Of a stretch of 55,206 nt of DNA, positions 7,361 through 14,857 are shown in pieces. Origin of the DNA: Alphaproteobacteria bacterium PA4 (lineage in GTDB: Bacteria > Pseudomonadota > Alphaproteobacteria > Sphingomonadales > Sphingomonadaceae). Numbering within the stretch: position 1 is the first letter of the stretch; each line of letters starts with the position of its first letter. The notes beneath the pieces were generated by a model that had not been told where the DNA came from, did no database searches, and saw only the letters and a list, made by a program, of their open reading frames with translations. The DNA lies in the NCBI GenBank assembly GCA_002256005.1, contig NKIQ01000023.1, forward strand, positions 1 through 55,206, given 5' to 3'. Both the position numbers and the translations under genes were made by a program.

Positions 7361-8760
7361 CCGGCAGCGCCCGCGTTCTGATCATCGAGGATGCAGCGTC
7401 GCTGGCCATGAGCTATGCGGCGCAGCTGGAAGCCTCCGGCCATGAAGTGACCATTGCCGCCACCGGTGCCGCGGCGCGCGCCAGGCTGGCCGGCGATGTC
7501 GTTTACGATGTCGTGCTGCTCGATCTGCAATTGCCCGACGCCGACGGACTGGAACTGCTCGCCGAATCGCCCGATCTGGCCAGCAACAGCAGCGTCATCG
7601 TCGTCACCGCCGATGGCTCGATCAACCGCGCCATCGGGGCGATGCGGCTCGGCGCCTATGATTTCCTCGTCAAGCCGCTGGCACCCGAGCGCCTGGCCAC
7701 CAGCGTCCGCAACGCCTTCGAGCGCCGCTCGCTGGCCCAGGAAGTCGTCGCCGTCCGCTCGCTGACCGGGCGCGACCGTTTCCAGGGTTTCATCGGCGCC
7801 TCGCACCTGATGCAGGCCGTCTATCGCGCCATCGAGAATGTCGCGGATTCCAAGGCCACCGTGTTCATCGGCGGCGAAAGCGGCACCGGCAAGGAAGTGG
7901 CGGCGGAAGCCATCCACCGTGCCGGCCGCCGCCGCGAACGCGCCTTTGTCGCGCTCAACTGCGGCGCCATTCCGGAAAACCTGCTGGAATCGGAACTGTT
8001 CGGCCATGTCCGCGGCGCCTTCACCGGTGCCACCGAAAACCGCACCGGCGCGGCGCGCGAGGCCGATGGCGGCACGCTGTTCCTCGATGAAATCTGCGAA
8101 ATGCCGCTGCAATTGCAGGTCAAGCTGCTGCGCTTCCTGCAATCGGGCATGGTCCAGCCGGTCGGCGGCGGCCGTGCCGAGCCGGTCGACGTCCGCATCC
8201 TCTGCGCCACCAACCGCGACCCCGCCCGCGAAGTCGCCGAAGGCCGGCTGCGCGAGGATCTGTTCTATCGCCTTGCCGTCATCCCGCTCGACCTGCCGCC
8301 GCTGCGCGACCGCGGCGACGATATCGTGCTGATCGCCGATGCCTTTCTGCAGCGTTTCGCGTCGGAAGAGGGCAAGGTGTTCGCGCCGCTGTCGCCCGAG
8401 GTCCGCACCCATCTGTTGCGCCACCGCTGGCCGGGCAATGTCCGACAGCTGCAGAATGCCGTGCGCCGCGCCGTGGTCATGGCCACCGGCAATGAACTGT
8501 CGGTCGGCGATTTTCCGCTGGTCGAAGCGCCGCCGGCCAGCGCCGGTCTGGCCGCGAGCAGCGCCGCCCAGGCTGCCGCGCCCACGGCTGTCGATTTCTC
8601 CGGCCTCACGCTCGACATGATCGAGCGGCTGGCCATCGAGGATGCCATCTCCCGCGCCGGTGGCAGCCTGCCCAATGCCGCACGGCAGCTGGGGGTCAGC
8701 CCGTCGACGCTCTATCGCAAGCGCGAACGCTGGCTGGGGGCGGCCGACACCGCGGCTTGA
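7357..8760 (+). CDS. Sigma-54-dependent response regulator, NtrC/LuxO type
   Basis: A 467-residue regulator. The receiver has VVLLDLQLPDADG with phospho-Asp56 and Lys106. The AAA+ domain opens with GFIGASHLMQAVYRAIENVA, very like LuxO, followed by Walker A GESGTGKE (about 173-180), the sigma-54 contact loop GAFTGA (220-225) and Walker B GGTLFLDE. A Fis-type helix-turn-helix ends the protein (AARQLGVSPSTLYRKRE). It should bind upstream operators and activate RpoN-dependent promoters when phosphorylated. Its ATG overlaps the H-NOX stop, so the gas sensor and the transcription factor are made together. The only sigma-54 promoter I found nearby is the one in front of its own operon, which suggests autoregulation. 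The phosphate donor is presumably the HPt of one of the two upstream kinases. Confidence 0.92.
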   Translation: MTGSARVLIIEDAASLAMSYAAQLEASGHEVTIAATGAAARARLAGDVVYDVVLLDLQLPDADGLELLAESPDLASNSSVIVVTADGSINRAIGAMRLGAYDFLVKPLAPERLATSVRNAFERRSLAQEVVAVRSLTGRDRFQGFIGASHLMQAVYRAIENVADSKATVFIGGESGTGKEVAAEAIHRAGRRRERAFVALNCGAIPENLLESELFGHVRGAFTGATENRTGAAREADGGTLFLDEICEMPLQLQVKLLRFLQSGMVQPVGGGRAEPVDVRILCATNRDPAREVAEGRLREDLFYRLAVIPLDLPPLRDRGDDIVLIADAFLQRFASEEGKVFAPLSPEVRTHLLRHRWPGNVRQLQNAVRRAVVMATGNELSVGDFPLVEAPPASAGLAASSAAQAAAPTAVDFSGLTLDMIERLAIEDAISRAGGSLPNAARQLGVSPSTLYRKRERWLGAADTAA

Positions 8761-8791
8761 AGCCGGCGGCGATTGCCGCCATCATCGCGGC

Positions 8792-9475
8792 ATGTTGAAG
8801 GCCCTGCTGCCCCTCCTGCTCGTCCTCGCCGCTGCCGCGACAGCGCAGGAGGTGCCGGTGCCGTCTGCGCCGCCAGCGCCTGCCGCGCCGCCAGCGCCCG
8901 CCGCACCGCCCTTGCCGATGGTCGGCCTCGCCACCAGCGAGGGCCTGATCACCATCACGCTCGAAAGCCGCAAGGCGCCGCTGACCAGCGCCAATTTCCT
9001 GCGCTATGTCGACCAGAAACGGCTGGACGGCACCAGCTTCTACCGGGCCATGTCCTTCCCGCGCGATCCGCCCATCGGGCTGATCCAGGGCGGTATCCGC
9101 AACGAGGCCAAGCGCATCCTGCCGCCGATCGCCCATGAATCGACGGCCAGGACCGGCCTGTCCCATGACGACATGGCGATTTCGATGGCGCGCGGCGCGC
9201 CGGGCAGCGCCGCCGGGGATTTCTTCATCATCATCGGCGGCCTGTCCGGCCTCGATGCCCAGCCGCCGGGCAGCGGCGACGCCGATGGCTATGCCGTGTT
9301 CGGCCATGTGACGGGCGGCCAGGACATCGTCCGCCGCATCATGGCGGCACCGACGTCCCCCACCGCCGGCGAAGGCGCCATGAAGGGCCAGATGATCGCG
9401 GCGCCGATCCGCATCCTGACGGCCAGGCGGATCAAGCCGCCACCGGCCACGCCGCCGGCGCCTGCCGTTCCGTAA
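8792..9475 (+). CDS. Secreted peptidyl-prolyl cis-trans isomerase, cyclophilin type
   Basis: A 227-residue protein with a signal peptide (about residues 1-19, cleavage near ATA-QE) and a Pro/Ala-rich tether (about 20-45). A cyclophilin domain follows: strand GLITITLESRKAPLTSANFLRYVD, the segment DGTSFYRAM, an AISMARGAPGSAAGDFFIIIG core and YAVFGHVTGGQDIVRRI. The domain is a compact bacterial version that should catalyse proline isomerisation of exported proteins in the periplasm. Its catalytic-site motif is diverged from the usual FHRVI and GFMIQGGD, so activity is less certain than the fold. It begins 32 bases after the response regulator and may be read through from it, but functional linkage is doubtful. 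The ATG at 8792 is chosen because it immediately precedes the signal peptide. Confidence 0.85.
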   Translation: MLKALLPLLLVLAAAATAQEVPVPSAPPAPAAPPAPAAPPLPMVGLATSEGLITITLESRKAPLTSANFLRYVDQKRLDGTSFYRAMSFPRDPPIGLIQGGIRNEAKRILPPIAHESTARTGLSHDDMAISMARGAPGSAAGDFFIIIGGLSGLDAQPPGSGDADGYAVFGHVTGGQDIVRRIMAAPTSPTAGEGAMKGQMIAAPIRILTARRIKPPPATPPAPAVP

Positions 9476-9489
9476 CAAGGGGGGTTCGC

Positions 9490-9567
9490 TGGGGCGACCG
9501 ACGGGGATTGAACCCGCAACCTCCGGTACCACAAACCGGCGCTCTAACCAATTGAGCTACGGTCGCC
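9490..9567 (-). tRNA. tRNA-His (anticodon GTG)
   Basis: Full cloverleaf on the minus strand. D arm GCTC...GAGC, anticodon stem CCGGT/ACCGG with loop TTGTGGT (anticodon GTG) and T arm GCGGG TTCAATC CCCGT are all present. An extra 5' base G-1 lies opposite C73, and CCA is encoded. This is the standard bacterial histidine identity element, absent from the Rhizobiales/Rhodobacterales/Caulobacterales lineage. It lies alone between the cyclophilin and dehydrogenase genes. Confidence 0.95.
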
Positions 9568-9711
9568 ACGCGAGGGGACGCAGATAGAGGAGCGCGGCGG
9601 CGCGTGCAAGGCCCGCGATGCAGGGAGGGCGATTCAGGCTTTCGCCGCCAGTCGTATTCGATTATTGCGCGTATCCGCAATTTCCTTAAACCGTTCCGGA
9701 AAGCGTCTCCC

Positions 9712-10773
9712 ATGTTGTTCGATGCCGCCGATTTCGATGCCCATGAAACGGTGCAGTTCGTCCACGACAGCGCCACCGGGCTGCGCGCCATCATCGCCGT
9801 GCACTCGACGGCGCTCGGGCCCGGTGCCGGCGGTTGCCGCTGGTGGCAGTACGCCGATGATGCCGCGGCGCTGACCGATGCGCTGCGCCTGTCGCGCGGC
9901 ATGAGCTACAAGAACGCCATGGCCGGCCTGCCGATGGGCGGCGGCAAGGGCGTCATCCTGAAATCGCCAACCGCGCCGAAGACCGAGGCGCTGCTGGAAG
10001 CCTTTGGCGAGGCGGTCAATTCGCTCGGTGGCCGCTATGTCACGGCGGAGGACGTCGGGATGGTCGATGCCGACATGCAGGTCATCGCCCGCCGTACCCG
10101 CCATGTCTCCGGCCTGCCGGTGCATGGCAACGGCGTCGGCGGCAACCCCGGCCCGATGACCGCGGAGGGCATTTTCGTCGGCATGCGCGCCGCCGTCGCC
10201 CACAAGCTCGGCCGCCATGACTTCAAGGGCGTGCATGTCGCCATCCAGGGCCTGGGCAGCGTCGGCGGCGCGCTTGCCGAGAAGCTGGCGGTCGCCGGCG
10301 CCCGCCTGACTCTCGCCGATATCGACGCCGATCGCGCCCGCGCCTATGCGGCGCGGCTGGGCGGCGCCGCCGTGCCGGTCGCCGACATCACCCGCGTCGC
10401 CGCCGATGTGTTCAGCCCCAATGCGCTCGGCGCCGTGCTCGATGCCGCGACCATCGCGGCATTGGACGTCGCCATCGTCGCCGGCGCCGCCAACAACCAG
10501 CTCGCCACCCCCGATGACGGCGCCCGCCTCGCCGCGCGCGGCATCCTCTACGCCCCCGATTATGTCATCAACGCCGGCGGCATCATCAATGTCGTCGCCG
10601 AATATCTCGGCAATGCCGACGCGGCCCATGTCGCCCGCGCCATCGCCCGCATCGAAGGCCGCCTTGCCGACATCTTCAGCGAAGCCGATCGCAGCGGCCG
10701 CCCGACCGACGCGGTGGCGGACACGATGGCCCGCGCGCTGATCGGGCGGGGGGCGCTTGCCGCGGCGGCGTGA
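9712..10773 (+). CDS. Glu/Leu/Phe/Val dehydrogenase (leucine dehydrogenase-like)
   Basis: A 353-residue NAD-dependent amino-acid dehydrogenase of the short leucine/phenylalanine dehydrogenase type; glutamate dehydrogenases are longer. It would convert a branched or aromatic amino acid to its 2-oxo acid plus ammonium. The glycine-rich substrate site GLPMGGGKGVILK holds the catalytic lysine, and the dinucleotide-binding motif is GLGSVGGALAEKLAVAG followed by the acidic end LADID. The C-terminal part carries PDYVINAGGIINV, also conserved. The start at 9712 gives MLFDAADFDAHE, matching the family N-terminus; upstream in-frame codons run back toward the tRNA and are not credible coding sequence. 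It stands alone, followed by R1 repeats. Exact substrate cannot be read from sequence. Confidence 0.88.
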   Translation: MLFDAADFDAHETVQFVHDSATGLRAIIAVHSTALGPGAGGCRWWQYADDAAALTDALRLSRGMSYKNAMAGLPMGGGKGVILKSPTAPKTEALLEAFGEAVNSLGGRYVTAEDVGMVDADMQVIARRTRHVSGLPVHGNGVGGNPGPMTAEGIFVGMRAAVAHKLGRHDFKGVHVAIQGLGSVGGALAEKLAVAGARLTLADIDADRARAYAARLGGAAVPVADITRVAADVFSPNALGAVLDAATIAALDVAIVAGAANNQLATPDDGARLAARGILYAPDYVINAGGIINVVAEYLGNADAAHVARAIARIEGRLADIFSEADRSGRPTDAVADTMARALIGRGALAAAA

Positions 10774-10790
10774 GGGTAGAAATACAGGCT

Positions 10791-10940
10791 GCCTCCTGCG
10801 GCTGGGGCCGAAGGCCCCAGACCCCATTTTGTGCTCCACTGCCTGTCATCCCGGGCTTGACCCGGGACCCAGCTTCTTTCTGTCTTTTGCAGATGAAGCT
10901 GCAAACGGGGTCTGGCGCCGTCGGCCCCAGCCGCCCCAGC
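10791..10940. repeat. R1 inverted pair with an R4 element in the middle
   Basis: Forward R1 copy 10791-10829 (GCCTCCTGCGGCTGGGGCC then GGCCCCAGACCCCATTTT) and a diverged reverse copy 10903-10940. Between them, 10844-10873 reads TGTCATCCCGGGCTTGACCC and onward, a hairpin motif seen again near 23.13 kb (called R4 here). The block fills the convergent gap between the dehydrogenase and the oxygenase gene and can fold into strong hairpins that would stop transcription from both sides. Confidence 0.7.
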
Positions 10941-10948
10941 CCCCGTCC

Positions 10949-11557
10949 TCACACCCGCCAGGGCAATTCCCGGAACCAGGCCGTGATGATGTATTTCGTC
11001 CCCGCCCGCACCGGCATGCCCTGGTGCAGCGTTGCGTAATTGGGCCGGCCATCGGGCAGCAGATTGTTCCAGGCGAGCAGCTTGCCGGTTTCGGGCTGGA
11101 ACAGCTTGTTCTGCTGCTTGAAACGGGTGGCGCCGCCGGCGCCGGGTTCGTTCAGATAGACCATCAGCGTCCAGGTGCGCTGGCCGGCGGTGCCGCAATG
11201 CTCGATATAGCCGAGGCCGGCGGGCTCGAAATAATCGGTGTGCGCCTTGAATTCCTGCCCCACGGCATAGCGCTGGCCCTGCACCGGCTCGCAATGCGCC
11301 ACGTCCAGCCCGGCATAATCGGCAAGGCGCCGGGTGAGGGCGATGACCAGCGCATCGTCGCCATCGAGATCGCAGGTTTCGCTGGTGCGATAGCCGGGGC
11401 TGCCGTCATGATCGGCAAGGCCCGAGGGGCGGCGGCGCTGGTCGATCATCGCGACGATGGCGGCACATTCGTCGGGCGTCATGAAGCCACGCCGCTGAAA
11501 CATTTCGACATCGCGGAACGGCAGGCGCTGGGCGCCGGCGAAACGGGCTGTGCTCAT
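10949..11557 (-). CDS. 2OG-Fe(II) oxygenase, prolyl 4-hydroxylase family
   Basis: A 202-residue iron- and 2-oxoglutarate-dependent dioxygenase. The double-stranded beta-helix carries the iron triad HTD (His106, Asp108) and the distal His178 in LHQGMPV, followed by Lys188 in GTKY for 2-oxoglutarate binding. The order and spacing are those of the prolyl 4-hydroxylase alpha-subunit catalytic domain. It would hydroxylate a protein or peptide residue, probably proline; no target is visible. It has no signal peptide, so it is cytosolic. It begins 3 bases after the prepilin peptidase stop, so the two are one transcription unit, though no shared pathway is obvious. The R1/R4 hairpin block follows its stop codon. 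Confidence 0.88.
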   Translation of the reverse strand: MSTARFAGAQRLPFRDVEMFQRRGFMTPDECAAIVAMIDQRRRPSGLADHDGSPGYRTSETCDLDGDDALVIALTRRLADYAGLDVAHCEPVQGQRYAVGQEFKAHTDYFEPAGLGYIEHCGTAGQRTWTLMVYLNEPGAGGATRFKQQNKLFQPETGKLLAWNNLLPDGRPNYATLHQGMPVRAGTKYIITAWFRELPWRV

Positions 11558-11560
11558 GCG

Positions 11561-12316
11561 TCAGCCGATAGCGGGCAGCGCCGCCACACTCAAGTTCAGG
11601 AGGCTGAGCGGCCAGGCGGCGGCCGCCAGCAGCGCCCCCAGCGGCACCCGGCTGTGCCGCGTCACCGGCACGCCCATCAGCCGATCATAGCCGACCAGCG
11701 CCAGGCCCAGCGTTGCCGCCAGCAGCAGCACGAACGGCAGCAAGGCCCAGCCCAGCCAGGCGCCGATGGCGGCGAACAGCTTGGGGTCGCCGCCGCCCAG
11801 CCCGGTGCGGCCGGTGGCGCGCTGGTACAGGGCGGCGATCCCCCACAGGGTGGCGAATCCCGCCGCCGCGCCGATGCCGCGGTCGGTCAGCGCCGGCGGC
11901 AGCACCGCCCCAAGCGCCAGCCCCGCCGCCAGCAGCGGCAACGTCAGCGCATCCGGCAACCAGAAATGCTCCAGATCCAGCACCAGCAGCGCCAGCAGCC
12001 CCCAGCCGAAGGCCGCGCTCGCCAGCCCCGCCGCATCGGGATGCATCCAAAGGGCGACTGCACCGATGCCGCCGGCCAGCGCCTCGATCAGCGGATAGCG
12101 CATCGCGATGGGCGCGGCGCACCGCCGGCACCGCCCCTTCAGCGCGATATAGCTGACGATCGGCACCAGATCGCGCGCCGCCAGCGTGGTGCTGCAATGC
12201 GGGCAGCGTGACCGGCCGGTGGCGATGCTCTGCCGCTGCGGCCAGCGCGCGGTCAGCGCGGCGATGAAGCTGCCGAGGATAAGGCCGGCGAGGAGGCCGA
12301 GGGCGGCGGGGATCAA
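11561..12316 (-). CDS. Prepilin peptidase, A24 family
   Basis: A 251-residue polytopic membrane protein. After the first helix (MIPAALGLLAGLILGSFIAA) comes the cytosolic zinc-type domain with CPHC (38-41) and CRRC (63-66). The aspartyl protease motifs follow: LDLEHFWLPD (Asp114/Asp122 region) and GGGDPKL (GxGD, Asp177). It cleaves the leader of type IV prepilin-like or type II secretion pseudopilin proteins, and the N-terminal domain usually N-methylates the new end. I chose the TTG at 12316 because a perfect GGAGG lies 7 bases before it and no closer ATG fits. That GGAGG is the end of an R1 repeat. An in-frame reading further upstream would translate the repeat itself. No pilus genes are in the window. 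Confidence 0.85.
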   Translation of the reverse strand: MIPAALGLLAGLILGSFIAALTARWPQRQSIATGRSRCPHCSTTLAARDLVPIVSYIALKGRCRRCAAPIAMRYPLIEALAGGIGAVALWMHPDAAGLASAAFGWGLLALLVLDLEHFWLPDALTLPLLAAGLALGAVLPPALTDRGIGAAAGFATLWGIAALYQRATGRTGLGGGDPKLFAAIGAWLGWALLPFVLLLAATLGLALVGYDRLMGVPVTRHSRVPLGALLAAAAWPLSLLNLSVAALPAIG

Positions 12317-12322
12317 GGAAGG

Positions 12323-12430
12323 GCCTCCGGCGGCTGGGGCCTCGGGCCCCAGACCCCATTTCGAAAGGAGCCGAAGCGTGGTTCCCCACAAATGGGGGTC
12401 TGGGGCCTCAGGCCCCAGCCGCAGGAGGCC
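12323..12430. repeat. R1 inverted pair
   Basis: Forward copy 12323-12361 (GCCTCCGGCGGCTGGGGCC then GGCCCCAGACCCCATTT) and reverse copy 12391-12430, separated by about 30 bases. Each copy is a hairpin and the two copies can also pair with each other. On the minus strand, the end of the forward copy provides the GGAGG ribosome-binding site of the prepilin peptidase. Confidence 0.8.
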
Positions 12431-12443
12431 CCTTTTCTCTCCA

Positions 12444-13556
12444 TCACCCCGGAATCAAAATCTGCCGGATCGCCTGCCCACTGGCCAGCGCATCGAGCGC
12501 GTCGTTGATTTCCGACAGCGGCCGGCTGCCCGACAGCAGCCGTTCGACCGGCAGGCGGCCGGCACGCCACAGCGCGATATAGCGCGGCACGTCGCGGGCC
12601 GGGATGGCGCTGCCCATATAGCTGCCGATCAGCGTCTTGGCCTCGGCGACCAGGCTGACGGCGGGGATCTGCAGCTGGGCGGCGGGGTTGGGCAGGCCGA
12701 CGGTGACGGTGCGGCCGCCGCGCCGGGTCAGCCGATAGGCGGTGGCGAGCACCGCGGCATTGCCGACGCTTTCGATGGCGACATGGGCGCCGCCCAGCGC
12801 CGCAAAGGTCGCTTCGGCGTCGTCGGGATGGACGGCGGCGCGGGCGCCCAGTTCCAGCGCCAGCCCGCGCTTTTCGGGCACCGGGTCGATGGCGACGACC
12901 GGCTCGGCCCCGGCGGCGATGGCGCCGAGCAGCGCGGCGAGGCCGACGCCGCCCAGGCCCCAGATGGCGACGCTTTCGCCGGGGCGCACCGCGGCGGAAT
13001 TGAACACGGCACCGACGCCGGTCAGCACCGCGCAGCCGAACAGCGCGGCGATCTCCACCGGAATGTCATCCGGGATCTTCACTGCCGAGCGCTGGTCGAT
13101 GACGGCATGATCGGCAAAGGCCGACAGGCCGAGATGATGGTGTACGGCATGGCCGCAATCGCTCAGCCGCTGGCCGCCGCCGATCAGTTCGCCCTTGCCA
13201 TTGGCGGCGGCGCCGGTGGCGCACAGCCAGCCCTGGCCCGACACGCAGGCCTCGCAATGGCCGCAGGCCGGCAGGAAGGCCAGCACCACCCGATCACCCA
13301 CCGCCAGCCGGCAGTCCGGCCCGGTCGCCACCACCGTCGCGCACGCCTCATGCCCCAGCGCCATCGGCACCGGCCGCGGCCGATCGCCGTTCACCACCGA
13401 CAGGTCGGAATGGCACAGCCCCGCCGCCTCGATGCGCACCAGCACTTCGCCGGCGCGCGGCGCGGCGAGGTCGAGGCTCGCCATGCGCAGCGGCTGGCTG
13501 TCGGCAAAGGGACGCGCGGCGCCAATCGCATCGAGAACGGCAGCGGTGATCTTCAT
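12444..13556 (-). CDS. Zinc-dependent alcohol dehydrogenase
   Basis: A 370-residue medium-chain dehydrogenase. The catalytic zinc ligands fit GLCHSD, GHEA and GCAVLTG; four cysteines for the structural zinc are in ACGHCEACVSGQGWLC. The Rossmann motif is GLGGVGLAALLGA with an acidic end VAIDP, which indicates NAD preference. It resembles the class III / mycothiol-like branch acting on primary alcohols or aldehydes, but substrate cannot be fixed. The start at MKITAAV (13556) is preferred; the extension to 13574 adds six unaligned residues. It lies downstream of moeB, separated by 105 bases that contain a short R2 hairpin, and an R1 pair follows it. Confidence 0.88.
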   Translation of the reverse strand: MKITAAVLDAIGAARPFADSQPLRMASLDLAAPRAGEVLVRIEAAGLCHSDLSVVNGDRPRPVPMALGHEACATVVATGPDCRLAVGDRVVLAFLPACGHCEACVSGQGWLCATGAAANGKGELIGGGQRLSDCGHAVHHHLGLSAFADHAVIDQRSAVKIPDDIPVEIAALFGCAVLTGVGAVFNSAAVRPGESVAIWGLGGVGLAALLGAIAAGAEPVVAIDPVPEKRGLALELGARAAVHPDDAEATFAALGGAHVAIESVGNAAVLATAYRLTRRGGRTVTVGLPNPAAQLQIPAVSLVAEAKTLIGSYMGSAIPARDVPRYIALWRAGRLPVERLLSGSRPLSEINDALDALASGQAIRQILIPG

Positions 13557-13619
13557 GGGCTCTGGCTTAGGCAATTGCCGGCGCGGCGGGAAGGCGGATT
13601 TGTGGGGGGTAAGGCGCCG

Positions 13620-13650
13620 TCCCCTCCCTCCCCCCTGCGGGGAGGGAAGC
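13620..13650. repeat. Short R2 hairpin
   Basis: CCCTCCCCCCTGCGGGGAGGG forms a compact GC hairpin between moeB and the alcohol dehydrogenase. It is a single arm of the larger R2 palindromes found elsewhere and may act as an intergenic terminator or attenuator. Confidence 0.55.
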
Positions 13651-13661
13651 CGTGCATTATT

Positions 13662-14417
13662 TCAGCCGCCGCACCCCGCACAGGCCGGGTCCTTCGGCAG
13701 CCGCACCGTCCGCATCCGCGCGCCCATCGCATCGTAAAGCAGCAGCCGGCCTGCTAGGCTGTCGCCGAAGCCGGTGATCTCGCGGATGACCTCCAGCGCC
13801 ATCATCGCGCCGATGACGCCGGTCAGGGCGCCGAGCACGCCGGTCTCGGCGCAGCTTTGTTCGGCGCGGTCGGCGGCGGCGCCGACGAGGCAGCGGTAGC
13901 AGGGCAGGGCGGGGTCATGGCCGCGGAAGGTGGCGACCTGGCCATCGAACGGGCCGACCGCGCCGGAGATCAGCGGGATGCGCAGCGCCTGCGCCGCGTC
14001 GCTGACGGCGAGCCGCGTCGTGAAACTGTCACAGCCGTCGGCGATCTGGCTGTGGCCGGCGAGCAGGGTCATGGCATTGTCGGCCGTCAGCCGCACGGCC
14101 AGCGGCGTGACGGCGACGTGCGGGTTGAGCGCCCGGAGGTGCGTCGCGGCGGTGGCGGCCTTGGGCGTGCCGGCGTCGGCGGTGGTGAACAGGATCTGGC
14201 GCTGCAGATTGCTCAGCGCCACGGCATCATCGTCGATGACGGTCAACTGGCCGACCCCGGCGGCAGCGAGATAGAGCAGGCACGGGCTGCCGAGGCCGCC
14301 GGCGCCAATCACCGCGACCCGCGCTGCCTTCAGCGCGGCCTGGCCACGCCCGCCGATCTCGCGCAACACCAGATGACGGGCATAGCGATCGAGCTCGTCA
14401 TCCGAAAAGTCGCTCAT
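13662..14417 (-). CDS. moeB: HesA/MoeB/ThiF-family adenylyltransferase (molybdopterin-synthase activating)
   Basis: A 251-residue E1-like enzyme. [17 protein letters not shown] is the ATP-binding loop, followed by [13 protein letters not shown]. It has the CYRC and CAGC zinc pairs and the conserved cysteine segment [16 protein letters not shown]. Family members adenylate the C-terminal glycine of MoaD or ThiS so that sulfur can be loaded, in molybdopterin or thiamine synthesis. No MoaD/ThiS partner is nearby, so MoeB versus ThiF is not certain. The length and the N-terminus ([19 protein letters not shown]) favour MoeB. Its ATG overlaps the dut stop by four bases, placing it in the coaBC-dut-moeB operon. 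Confidence 0.85.
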   Translation of the reverse strand: MSDFSDDELDRYARHLVLREIGGRGQAALKAARVAVIGAGGLGSPCLLYLAAAGVGQLTVIDDDAVALSNLQRQILFTTADAGTPKAATAATHLRALNPHVAVTPLAVRLTADNAMTLLAGHSQIADGCDSFTTRLAVSDAAQALRIPLISGAVGPFDGQVATFRGHDPALPCYRCLVGAAADRAEQSCAETGVLGALTGVIGAMMALEVIREITGFGDSLAGRLLLYDAMGARMRTVRLPKDPACAGCGG

Positions 14418-14857
14418 GTCCCTGTGGAGCCGAAGCCGCCGGCACCGCGCTGGGTGGCATCGAGGCTGTCGGTGACGGTCAGCGCCGCGCGTGTCACCGC
14501 CGCCGGCACCAGCTGGCAGATGCGCATGCCGCGTTCGATGGCAAAGGGCGCATCGCCCAGGTTGATCAGCAGCGCCTTCACTTCGCCGCGATAGTCGCTG
14601 TCGATGGTGCCGGGGCTGTTCGGCACGGTGATGCCATGTTTCAGCGCCAGGCCGGAGCGGGGGCGCACCTGCACCTCATGACCATCGGGGATGGCCATGC
14701 AGAAGCCCAGCGGCACCGGGAAGCGTGCGCCCGGCGCCAGCATCACGGTTTCGGTGACGGCGGCGACGGCATCCATGCCGGCGGCACCCGGCGTCGCATA
14801 ATCGGGCAGCGGCAGGCCTTCGCCGTGCGGCAGGATGGTGATGGCGATATGGATCAT
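14414..14857 (-). CDS. dut: dUTP diphosphatase
   Basis: A 147-residue trimeric dUTPase. All five motifs are readable: AAGMDAVAA (motif 1), [13 protein letters not shown] (2), [10 protein letters not shown] (3), RGMRICQLV (4) and the flexible C-terminal [10 protein letters not shown] (5). It hydrolyses dUTP to dUMP and pyrophosphate, keeping uracil out of DNA and feeding thymidylate synthesis. The ATG at 14857 overlaps the coaBC stop (ATGA), and its own stop overlaps moeB, so the three are translationally coupled. Coupling of coaBC and dut is an old proteobacterial arrangement. Confidence 0.95.
   Translation of the reverse strand: MIHIAITILPHGEGLPLPDYATPGAAGMDAVAAVTETVMLAPGARFPVPLGFCMAIPDGHEVQVRPRSGLALKHGITVPNSPGTIDSDYRGEVKALLINLGDAPFAIERGMRICQLVPAAVTRAALTVTDSLDATQRGAGGFGSTGT

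Noticed and set aside
12317-12391. N-terminal extension of the prepilin peptidase to an upstream GTG/ATG
   Set aside because: The extra residues would be the translation of the R1 repeat, and the family's first helix begins at the TTG.
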